Positions 8,433 through 15,656 of a stretch of 64,000 nucleotides of DNA are shown here, in pieces. The DNA comes from Streptomyces sp. NBC_00353. GTDB lineage: Bacteria > Actinomycetota > Actinomycetes > Streptomycetales > Streptomycetaceae. The notes beneath the pieces were generated by a model, which did no database searches, was not told the origin of the DNA, and saw nothing but the letters and a program-made list of their open reading frames with translations. Both the position numbers and the translations under genes were made by a program. Positions within the stretch are counted from its first letter, which is position 1. Each line of letters begins with the position of its first letter. The DNA lies in the NCBI RefSeq assembly GCF_036108815.1, contig NZ_CP107985.1:8925501-8989500 (forward strand). The letters run 5' to 3'.

Positions 8433-9338
8433 ATGTCCTCACTCGCCGAAGAGATCCGGCACCGCATCGGTGACCTCAGTCCCGCCGAACGCAAGGTGGC
8501 CCGGGTGCTCCTCGCGGGCTATCCGTCGGCAGGCTTCGAGACCGTGGCCACGCTCGCCGAACGGGCCGGCGTGAGCGCGCCCACGGTGATCCGCTTCGTC
8601 AACAGGCTCGGCTACAAGGGATTCCCCGACTTCCAGGCGGCCCTGCGCGAGGAGCTCGACGAACGCAGCGCCTCACCGCTGGCGCTGTACAGCACGCGCG
8701 GATACGGCAGCACTCCGCCTCGGGCGCAGGACGACGCCGGGCCGGGAACGGCGCCCGCCGAAGGCGACCAGGATGTGTTCAGCGCCGAGGTCGCCCGCAC
8801 CCTGCGCGAACTGCCTCCGCACGATGTGGAGGCGGCAGTGGCGCTGCTCTGTCACCCCAAGCGCAGGGTGGTCCTCGTGGGCGGCCGGTTCACCCACCTG
8901 CTGGCGCAGTATCTGGGCCTGCATCTCATGCAGTTGCGCGGTGACGTGGTGATCCTGCCGGACCGGGACGTGGAACGGACCGCCGTGCTCGCGGGTCTGG
9001 GCAGACAGGACGTCCTCGTGGTGTTCGACTACCGCCGCTACGAACCGGACAAGGTCGTCATCACCGAGCTGGCCAGGGAGCGCGGCAGCAAGATCGTGCT
9101 GTTCACCGATGCCTGGCTCTCGCCGGTGACCAATCTCGCCGACGTCGTCCTGCCCAGCCGGGTTGCCGCCCCGTCGCCGTACGACAGCATGGTGCCGACG
9201 CTGGCCACGGTCGAGACTGTCCTCGCGGGCGTACTCGGGCAGCTCGGCGAGAAGGGGCGTGTCCACCTGGAGCAGAGCGAGAACGTCGCACGGCGGGCCG
9301 GGATCCAGCCCGCCGACCGGAGGCCGGACGCCCCGTAG
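8433..9338 (+). CDS. RpiR/MurR-family regulator with SIS domain
   Basis: ATG 8433 is preferred over GTG 8421 because AGGTGG (8419-8424) lies at proper SD spacing. The 301-residue protein has an N-terminal RpiR helix-turn-helix (residues 1-80: EIRHRIGDLSPAERKVARVLLAGYP, VATLAERAGVSAPTVIRFVNRLGYKGFPDFQ) and a C-terminal SIS domain (about 125-275: RRVVLVGGRFTHLLAQYLGLHLM; DVLVVFDYRRYEPDKVVITELARERGSKIVLFTD). SIS domains sense phosphosugars in most family members, but RpiR regulators of amino-acid or peptide uptake also occur. Position just after the transporter-peptidase operon suggests it regulates that operon. Confidence 0.88.
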   Translation: MSSLAEEIRHRIGDLSPAERKVARVLLAGYPSAGFETVATLAERAGVSAPTVIRFVNRLGYKGFPDFQAALREELDERSASPLALYSTRGYGSTPPRAQDDAGPGTAPAEGDQDVFSAEVARTLRELPPHDVEAAVALLCHPKRRVVLVGGRFTHLLAQYLGLHLMQLRGDVVILPDRDVERTAVLAGLGRQDVLVVFDYRRYEPDKVVITELARERGSKIVLFTDAWLSPVTNLADVVLPSRVAAPSPYDSMVPTLATVETVLAGVLGQLGEKGRVHLEQSENVARRAGIQPADRRPDAP

Positions 9339-9364
9339 CGAGGGGCACGGGACCGGCCCGCCGA

Positions 9365-10018
9365 CTACGGGTTCGCCGGTCTGCGGACCATGAGGTACGC
9401 CTGAGGGCCGGCCTCGTTCCGGCCTGCCTCGCGCACGAGCGTGGCGTCCACGACGAACCCGGCCAGGCGCAGCAGTTCCGCCACCCGCTCGGGCTCCAGC
9501 CAGTAGACATCGAGCGCCAGAGGATGGCCGTACGCGTGTTCAAGGTGCCGGATCTCGTCCCCGGCCTTGAAGGCGAGCAGCAGATGGCCGCCCGGGGCCA
9601 GCACCCGGTGGAACTCGGCGAACACTTCCGGCAACAGCTCCGGCGGGGTGTGGATGATGGAGTACCAGGCGACGATGCCGCCGAGACTGCCGTCCACGAG
9701 ATCCAGCGCGTTCATCGAACCCACGTCGAAACGAAGGTCCGGATAGGTCCGACGGGCCACCGCGATCATCTCCGGCGACAGGTCGATGCCGCGTGCGGTC
9801 AGCCCCAGGGACTGCAGGTGCCCTGTCACCCGGCCGGGGCCGCAGCCGATGTCGGCGACCGGTCCGGCATCGGACGCCTGCACGAGTTCGACGAACGCGG
9901 CGAGCATCGCCCGGTCCAGCGGCCTGTACCCGAGTTCCGTTCTGAGGAGTTCGGCGTAGTCCATGGCGACGGTGTCGTAGGACGCCCGGGTGGTGCTCAG
10001 GTAGGCGGGTTCAGTCAT
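9365..10018 (-). CDS. Class I SAM-dependent methyltransferase
   Basis: The 217-residue protein has the Rossmann SAM-binding motifs VADIGCGPGRVTGHLQSLG (motif I), GIDLSPEMIAVAR (motif II) and VLAPGGHLLLAFK (motif post-II). The N-terminus (YLSTTRASYDTVAMDYAELL) is typical of small UbiE/type 11 methyltransferases found in many Streptomyces genomes. The gene is alone, convergent with the RpiR gene and divergent from the LysE gene. The substrate is unknown. Confidence 0.85.
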   Translation of the reverse strand: MTEPAYLSTTRASYDTVAMDYAELLRTELGYRPLDRAMLAAFVELVQASDAGPVADIGCGPGRVTGHLQSLGLTARGIDLSPEMIAVARRTYPDLRFDVGSMNALDLVDGSLGGIVAWYSIIHTPPELLPEVFAEFHRVLAPGGHLLLAFKAGDEIRHLEHAYGHPLALDVYWLEPERVAELLRLAGFVVDATLVREAGRNEAGPQAYLMVRRPANP

Positions 10019-10086
10019 GAGCGAGCAGCGTAGTCGCTGACAGAAATTGCATTGCCCGCGCCCCCGGCCGCCCCCATCATCTGCTC

Positions 10087-10194
10087 ATGAACTCGATCAC
10101 CGTCCTCCTGTCGCTGACCCTCGCCCCCGCCCGACCGGTCCGAGGCCAGCAGCAGCCCGGCCCACCGCGGAGGCCTGCCTTCCCGCACGCGTGA
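10087..10194 (+). CDS. Possible 35-residue upstream ORF coupled to the LysE gene
   Basis: ATG 10087 opens a 35-codon frame beginning MNSITVLLSLTLAPARPV and ending at TGA 10192-10194, which overlaps the GTG start of the LysE gene by three bases. Such a start/stop overlap would allow translational coupling. No SD is visible before the ATG, and the Pro/Gln-rich C-terminus resembles no family I know, so it could be chance. Confidence 0.25.
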   Translation: MNSITVLLSLTLAPARPVRGQQQPGPPRRPAFPHA

Positions 10195-10826
10195 GCGCCG
10201 CCCTGGTCGCGGGGCTCCTGGCCGGCTTGGGCATTGCCATGCCGATCGGAGCGGTCGGGGCCTATCTGGTGACCCTCACGGCCCGGACGTCTCTGAAGAC
10301 CGGTGCCGCAGCCGCCCTCGGTGTCGCGACGGCCGACGGCCTCTATGCGCTGATCGCGGTCGTCGGAGGTTCGTCGCTCACCCATGTCATCGAGCCCGTC
10401 GCGCTGCCCCTGCGCTGGGCCTCGGCGCTGGTGCTCGTCGCACTGGCGGCTCTGGGCGGGGCCACGGCAATCGGCAGGTACCGCAGGCGGCATTCGGCGG
10501 TCCGGAACGACGGGGCACCCCTCGGCCCCGCGCGGGCCTATCTGGGGCTGCTCGGAATGACGATGCTGAACCCCACCACCGTGATCTACTTCGCGGCGCT
10601 GGTGCTCGGCAGCCGGACGGCCGCTGCGGACCCGGACCGCTGGGAACAGTCGGTGTTCGTCCTCGCGGCCTTCGCGGCATCCGCAGGCTGGCAACTGGTG
10701 CTCGCCGGTGGGGGAGCGCTGCTCGGCCGTGCGCTGACCAGCCATCGTGGGCGGCTCGTCACCGCCCTGGCCTCCAGCACACTGATCACCGCACTGGCCG
10801 TCCATCTGCTCGTCCCGACGTCATGA
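10191..10826 (+). CDS. LysE-family translocator
   Basis: GTG 10191 is chosen because the protein then starts directly with the first membrane helix (VSAALVAGLLAGLGIAMPIGAVGAYLV), as in LysE/RhtB exporters. The longer in-frame version adds 48 Pro/Arg-rich residues with no transporter features. The 211 residues contain about six hydrophobic segments and the conserved MLNPTTVIYFAAL motif. LysE proteins export basic or neutral amino acids. SD support is weak (GGAGG at 10169-10173 is too far), which leaves room for coupling to the small upstream frame. Confidence 0.8.
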   Translation: MSAALVAGLLAGLGIAMPIGAVGAYLVTLTARTSLKTGAAAALGVATADGLYALIAVVGGSSLTHVIEPVALPLRWASALVLVALAALGGATAIGRYRRRHSAVRNDGAPLGPARAYLGLLGMTMLNPTTVIYFAALVLGSRTAAADPDRWEQSVFVLAAFAASAGWQLVLAGGGALLGRALTSHRGRLVTALASSTLITALAVHLLVPTS

Positions 10827-10861
10827 CCCGGGCCGGCGGCCGAACCGGCCGGCAGCCCGGG
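10827..10861. terminator. Imperfect GC-rich hairpin between convergent genes
   Basis: CCCGGGCCGGC (10827-10837) can pair with GCCGGC-AG-CCCGGG (10848-10861) with a small bulge. It lies between the stops of the LysE gene and the secreted hydrolase gene. Confidence 0.4.
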
Positions 10862-10899
10862 CCATGCTCAACGTCGCCCGCCGGGCGGGACGGCCCGCC

Positions 10900-12765
10900 T
10901 CAGTCCGCGGACACCGTCCACCCGTTCACCTCGATACGCCCCGCGTCACCGGACCTGCTGTCGTCGAAGACCGTACGGCCGTTGTCCTCGACCCGGATGC
11001 CGTCCACGTACGCCCCGCGTCCGACGTACAGCTGGTCCGTGGTGTACCGCCAGCGCAGCCGCACCTCCTTGTCGCGCCAGGCGGCAAGGTCCGCGTCCAG
11101 CCGGTGCCAGACCCGGCCCGACCAGCCGGAGACGGAGCCCGCCGGATGCGGTTCGGGCTCCGTCCCGTGATGTGCGGCCGCTGTCGGTACGGTGGTGAAC
11201 GGCACCGGCTGCCAGGTCGCCCCGGCGTCCGAAGAGGCCTCGAGGAACAGGAAGTCGGAGCCCGGCTCGGTGTCCCACCACAGCGCACAGCTCAGCCCGG
11301 CACGTGACGTCACCGGACGCAGCACGGGCAGCGTGAGCGTGGCGGAAGCGGCGCTCGCCATGCCCGAGAACCAGGCGGTACGGCCGCGGGCCGGGGGCAC
11401 CGCCACCGCTCGCGCCATCTGGTTCGCGGTGGCGACCCGTGGTGCGCTGCCGGAGCGCCAGGTGCGGACCGGGTGGACCGAGTTGCCCAGCACGATCAGG
11501 AACGAGTCGGTCGTCGGATCGAGGACGAGGCTTGTGCCCGTGAAGCCGGTGTGGCCCGCGGTGCGCGGGGTGGCCATCGCCCCCATGTACCAGTGCTGGT
11601 AGAGCTCGAAGCCGAGCCCGTGCGCATCACCCGGGAACGCGGTGTTGAAGTCGGTGAACAGGAGATCCACCGACTCGTCGGAGAGGATCCTCGCGCGCCC
11701 GTAGACGCCGCCGTTGAGCAGTGTCCGGGCGAGGATCGCCAGGTCCCAGGCGCAGGAGAAGACTCCGGCGTGGCCCGCCACCCCGTCCAGGCTGTAGGCG
11801 TTCTCGTCGTGCACCTCGCCCCAGACGAGGCCGCGGTCCAGGCCGGACCAGGGGAGCCGGGCGTCCTCGGTCGCCGCGATCTTCGGCTTCCAGGCGGCGG
11901 GCGGGTTGTAGCGAGTGCGGTGCATACCGAGCGGAGCGGTGATCTCCTCGCGGAGCAGGACATCCTGGGTGCGGCCGGTGATCTTCTCCAGGACCAGCTG
12001 CAACGAGATCAGATTGAGGTCGGAGTAGAGGTACACGGTGCCGGGCGGGTTGGCCGGCACCTCGTTCCACAGCAGCTCCAGCTTTCCCTCCCGCGTCGGC
12101 GCCTTGTAGAGCGGAATCCAGGCACGGAAGCCCGACGTGTGCGTGAGCAGCTGACGGATCGTGATGTCCTGCTTGCCGCCTCTCGCGAAGTCGGGCAGAT
12201 ACGAGGCGACCTTCGCCTCCAGCTCCAGCGCCCCGCGCTCGATCTGCTGCACGGCCAGGATCGAGGTGAACAGCTTCGACACCGACGCCAGATCGAAGAC
12301 CGTGTCCTCGGCCATCGCGATCTGCTGGTCCGCCGGGAACTCCACCCCGGTGTCGGTCTTCTCGTCGTATGCCGCGTACCGCACCGCCTTGCCGATCGGC
12401 CGGTGCAGTGCCACCGTGCCACCGCGCCCCGCGAGCAGCACCGCGCCCGCGAACCACGGGTGCTTGGGGGAGGCGCTGAGGAACTTCTCGGCGTCGGTGA
12501 CCAATTGGTCCAGCGGTCCCTGCAACAGGCCCGCGCGGACGGCGGAACCGCGCCGCAGCGTCGGCCGACCGTGCGCGGCTTCCGCCCCCGCCCCCGGTCC
12601 CGATGTTCCAGCCTCCGACGTCCCCGACGATCCCGCCCCAGATTCCATGGCCGACGCCGTCTCCGCGAACGGAATCGGTGCCAGGGCGAGCGCCCCGCCC
12701 AGTGCCAGCATCCCGCCGCTCAGCCTGCGTCGGCTGATTCCTCTGCCGGTTGCGTCCTCGGTCAT
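10900..12765 (-). CDS. Secreted serine hydrolase (beta-lactamase/PBP4* fold) with C-terminal jelly-roll domain
   Basis: This 621-residue protein has a twin-arginine-like signal (GISRRRLSGGMLALGGALALAP) and a Ser/Gly-rich spacer. The catalytic domain (about residues 85-450) has the SxxK motif SVSK with Ser161 as nucleophile, a YSDLN motif and HTG (HTGFTG). These are the three motifs of class C beta-lactamase-like esterases and DD-peptidases. About 150 further residues (CALWWDTEPGSDFLFLEASSDAGATWQPV ... RLRWRYTTDQLYVGRGAYVDGIRVED) look like the immune-inhibitor-A/MAM-type jelly roll, unusual in this family and possibly carbohydrate- or surface-binding. A perfect palindrome (12788-12800) precedes the gene. 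A cell-wall-related ester or amide is a plausible substrate; this is inference. Confidence 0.85.
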   Translation of the reverse strand: MTEDATGRGISRRRLSGGMLALGGALALAPIPFAETASAMESGAGSSGTSEAGTSGPGAGAEAAHGRPTLRRGSAVRAGLLQGPLDQLVTDAEKFLSASPKHPWFAGAVLLAGRGGTVALHRPIGKAVRYAAYDEKTDTGVEFPADQQIAMAEDTVFDLASVSKLFTSILAVQQIERGALELEAKVASYLPDFARGGKQDITIRQLLTHTSGFRAWIPLYKAPTREGKLELLWNEVPANPPGTVYLYSDLNLISLQLVLEKITGRTQDVLLREEITAPLGMHRTRYNPPAAWKPKIAATEDARLPWSGLDRGLVWGEVHDENAYSLDGVAGHAGVFSCAWDLAILARTLLNGGVYGRARILSDESVDLLFTDFNTAFPGDAHGLGFELYQHWYMGAMATPRTAGHTGFTGTSLVLDPTTDSFLIVLGNSVHPVRTWRSGSAPRVATANQMARAVAVPPARGRTAWFSGMASAASATLTLPVLRPVTSRAGLSCALWWDTEPGSDFLFLEASSDAGATWQPVPFTTVPTAAAHHGTEPEPHPAGSVSGWSGRVWHRLDADLAAWRDKEVRLRWRYTTDQLYVGRGAYVDGIRVEDNGRTVFDDSRSGDAGRIEVNGWTVSAD

Positions 12766-12787
12766 CCGGAACCCCTTCCTACCGGGT

Positions 12788-12800
12788 GAAAGTTACTTTC
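12788..12800. promoter_or_regulatory. Palindrome GAAAGTTACTTTC upstream of the serine hydrolase
   Basis: A perfect 6-1-6 palindrome lies 23 bp upstream of the start of the gene at 12765, in a promoter position. GAAA...TTTC palindromes are typical of MurR/RpiR-type regulators of muropeptide or amino-sugar use, which would suit a wall-acting hydrolase. That assignment is inference. Confidence 0.45.
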
Positions 12801-12887
12801 GTCATCCAGTCCTGTGGTGAAACTTCCTGCCGTCGCAGAGATTACTGTCACCCCTGCCGCCCCGGAGGCCCCCGGCGCCACAAAGAA

Positions 12888-12904
12888 TCTGACACTGCAT
12901 CAGA
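12888..12904. promoter_or_regulatory. Operator-like site TCTGA-N7-TCAGA (copy 1)
   Basis: TCTGACACTGCATCAGA is an inverted repeat located 44 bp before the start chosen for the nitronate-monooxygenase-like gene. The same TCTGA-N7-TCAGA arrangement occurs at 34269-34285 in front of the steroid-type operon. This is the size and shape of a TetR-family operator. Confidence 0.55.
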
Positions 12905-12947
12905 AAATCTCTTCCTTCGGATGTCCGACTGCGGCATCCTGCCGCCC

Positions 12948-14057
12948 ATGGAGACGGAGCTGAGCAAGAAACTGGGAGTCGAGCACGCCATCTTCGGCTT
13001 CACGCCGTTCCCGGCGGTGGCTGCGGCCATCACCCGGGCCGGCGGGTTCGGCGTACTCGGCGCGGTCCGCTACACCGCCCCCGACGACCTCGCGCGCGAC
13101 CTCGACTGGATGCAGGAGCACACCGACGGCAAGCCGTACGGCCTCGATGTCGTCATGCCCGCCAGAAAGGTGGAGGGGGTGACCGAGGCCGACGTGGAGG
13201 CGATGATTCCGGCCGGACACCGCCAGTTCGTCCAGGACACCCTCGCCAAGCACGGCGTCCCCGAACTCGCCGAGGGCGAGGCCTCGGGCTGGCGGATCAC
13301 CGGGTGGATGGAGGAGGTCGCCCGCAACCAGCTCGACGTCGCCTTCGAGTACCCCATCAAGCTGCTCGCCAACGCCCTCGGCTCGCCACCCGCCGACGTC
13401 GTGCAACGCGCCCATGACGGGGACGTCCTCGTCGCCGCCCTCGCCGGAAGCGCCAGACACGCCCGGCACCACGCGGACGCGGGCATCGACATCGTCGTCG
13501 CCCAGGGGTACGAAGCGGGCGGCCACACCGGAGAGATCGCCTCCATGGTGCTCGTCCCCGACGTCGTCGACGCCGTGGGACCGATCCCCGTCCTCGCCGC
13601 CGGAGGCATCGGCAGCGGAGAGCAGATCGCCGCCGGACTCGCCCTCGGAGCGCAGGGCGTCTGGCTCGGCTCGCTCTGGCTGACCACCGAGGAGGCCGAC
13701 CTCCACTCCCGCGCGCTGACCCGCAAACTCCTTGCCGCAGGTTCCGGCGACACCGTCCGCTCCCGCGCCCTCACCGGCAAACCCGCACGCCAGCTCCGCA
13801 CCGAATGGACCGACGCCTGGGACGACCCGTCGGGACCCGGCACGCTTCCCATGCCGCTCCAGGGACTGCTGGTCGCCGAGGCCGTATCCCGCATCCAGAA
13901 GTACGAGACCGGCGCACTGCTCGGCACCCCCGTCGGTCAGATCGTCGGCAGGATGAACACCGAACGCAGCGTGCAGGCCGTCTTCGACGACCTGACAAGC
14001 GGCTTCGAACGCGCCGTGGACCGGATCAACCGCATCGCCGGACGGAGCGTCGCATGA
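12948..14057 (+). CDS. Nitronate monooxygenase / 2-nitropropane dioxygenase-like flavoprotein
   Basis: The product is 369 residues from ATG 12948 (METELSKKLGVEHAIFGFTPFPAVAAAITRAGGFGVLG). ATG 12921 is an in-frame alternative; neither has a strong SD. The TIM-barrel FMN-binding pattern is clear: AGGFGVLGAVRYT, the GIDIVVAQGYEAGGHTGE phosphate/FMN loop with the catalytic-type His, VLAAGGIGSGEQIAAGLALGAQGVWLGS. The family includes nitronate oxidases and also flavin enzymes of CoA-ester catabolism such as mycobacterial IpdC. The gene overlaps the acyl-CoA synthetase gene downstream by four bases. A role on an acyl-CoA rather than a nitronate is therefore plausible. Confidence 0.85.
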   Translation: METELSKKLGVEHAIFGFTPFPAVAAAITRAGGFGVLGAVRYTAPDDLARDLDWMQEHTDGKPYGLDVVMPARKVEGVTEADVEAMIPAGHRQFVQDTLAKHGVPELAEGEASGWRITGWMEEVARNQLDVAFEYPIKLLANALGSPPADVVQRAHDGDVLVAALAGSARHARHHADAGIDIVVAQGYEAGGHTGEIASMVLVPDVVDAVGPIPVLAAGGIGSGEQIAAGLALGAQGVWLGSLWLTTEEADLHSRALTRKLLAAGSGDTVRSRALTGKPARQLRTEWTDAWDDPSGPGTLPMPLQGLLVAEAVSRIQKYETGALLGTPVGQIVGRMNTERSVQAVFDDLTSGFERAVDRINRIAGRSVA

Positions 14058-15604
14058 ACCAGCCGCCGAACGGCTTCTGGGCCCAGGCCACCGCCGCCCC
14101 CGACCGTACGGTCCTTGTCGCGCCCGACGGGCAGACCTGGACCGCGGGCCGGCTGCACGCCGCTGCCAACCGCCTGGTCCACGGGCTGCGTGCGGCCGGG
14201 CTCCGGCAGGGCGACGCGTTCGCCGTGGTCCTGCCCAACGGCGTCGAGTTCTTCGCCGCCTACCTCGCCGCCGCCCAGGCCGGCTTCTACCTCGTACCCG
14301 TCAACCACCATCTCGTCGGCCCCGAGATCGCCTGGATCGTCTCCGACTCCGGCTCCAAGGTACTGATCGCGCACGAGCGGTTCACCGACGCCGCGACCGC
14401 CGCCGCGGACGAGGCGAAGCTGCCCGCGAGCCACCGGTACGCCGTCGGCGAGGTCGACGACTTCCGCCCCTACGCCGAACTGCTCGACGGGCAGTCCGAC
14501 GCCCCGCCCGACGACCGCACGCTCGGCTGGGTCATGAACTACACCTCCGGCACCACCGGCCGGCCGCGCGGCATCCGCCGCCCGCTGCCCGGCAGGCTCC
14601 CGGAGGAGAGCCATCTCGGCGGGTTCCTCGGCATCTTCGGCATCAGGCCGTTCGACGACAACGTCCACCTGGTCTGCTCACCGCTGTACCACACCGCCGT
14701 ACTCCAGTTCGCGGGCGCCGCCCTGCACGTCGGGCACCCCTTGGTGCTGATGGACAAGTGGGCGCCCGAGGAGATGCTGCGGGTCATCGACGCCCACCGC
14801 TGTACGCACACGCACATGGTCCCCACCCAGTTCCACCGCCTCCTGGCCCTGCCCGACGAAGTGAAGGAGCGGTACGACGTCACCTCGATGCGGCATGCCA
14901 TCCATGGCGCGGCCCCCTGCCCCGACCACGTCAAACGCGCCATGATCGACTGGTGGGGGCGGTGCGTCGAGGAGTACTACGCCGCCAGCGAGGGCGGCGG
15001 GGCGTTCGCCACCGCCGAGGACTGGCTGAAGAAGCCCGGCACGGTCGGGAAGGCCTGGCCGATCAGTGAACTCGCCGTCTTCGACGACGACGGAAACCGC
15101 CTCCCGCCGGGCGAACTGGGCACCGTCTACATGAAGATGAGCACCGGCGGCTTCAGCTACCACAAGGACAGGACCAAAACGGAGAAGAACCGCATCGGCG
15201 ACTTCTTCACCGTCGGTGACCTCGGCATCCTCGACGAGGACGGCTATCTCTTCCTCCGCGACCGCAAGATCGACATGATCATCTCGGGCGGCGTGAACAT
15301 CTACCCCGCCGAGATCGAAGCCGCCCTCCTCGCCCACCCCGCGGTCGCCGATGCCGCCGTCTTCGGTATCCCGCACGCCGACTGGGGCGAGGAGGTCAAG
15401 GCGGTCGTCGAACCGGCCGAAGGGCACCTCCCGGGCGACGGGTTCGCCACCGAGATCCTCGCCCATTGCGCACAGCGGCTCGCCGCGTACAAACGCCCCA
15501 GGAGCGTCGACTTCATCGAGGCGATGCCACGCGACCCGAACGGCAAGCTGTACAAGCGACGGCTGCGCGACCCGTACTGGGAAGGCCACCGGCGGGCCCT
15601 GTGA
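14054..15604 (+). CDS. Acyl-CoA synthetase (FadD-like, ANL superfamily)
   Basis: ATG 14054 overlaps the upstream stop (ATGA). The 516-residue enzyme activates a carboxylic acid to its CoA thioester through an acyl-adenylate. Visible core motifs are the A3 loop YTSGTTGRPRG (about residue 160), YYAASEGGG (A5), TVGDLGILDEDGYLFLRDRKIDMIISGGVNIYP (A7-A8 hinge) and the catalytic C-terminal lysine in MPRDPNGKLYKRRLRD. Length is normal for the family. Coupling to the flavoprotein gene and the shared operator upstream suggest that both act on the same acid. The substrate chain is unknown. Confidence 0.9.
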   Translation: MNQPPNGFWAQATAAPDRTVLVAPDGQTWTAGRLHAAANRLVHGLRAAGLRQGDAFAVVLPNGVEFFAAYLAAAQAGFYLVPVNHHLVGPEIAWIVSDSGSKVLIAHERFTDAATAAADEAKLPASHRYAVGEVDDFRPYAELLDGQSDAPPDDRTLGWVMNYTSGTTGRPRGIRRPLPGRLPEESHLGGFLGIFGIRPFDDNVHLVCSPLYHTAVLQFAGAALHVGHPLVLMDKWAPEEMLRVIDAHRCTHTHMVPTQFHRLLALPDEVKERYDVTSMRHAIHGAAPCPDHVKRAMIDWWGRCVEEYYAASEGGGAFATAEDWLKKPGTVGKAWPISELAVFDDDGNRLPPGELGTVYMKMSTGGFSYHKDRTKTEKNRIGDFFTVGDLGILDEDGYLFLRDRKIDMIISGGVNIYPAEIEAALLAHPAVADAAVFGIPHADWGEEVKAVVEPAEGHLPGDGFATEILAHCAQRLAAYKRPRSVDFIEAMPRDPNGKLYKRRLRDPYWEGHRRAL

Positions 15605-15656
15605 CCGACGGGCCGGTACCCTGCCACATCCGGGCGGGGTACCGGCCCACGGCGGA

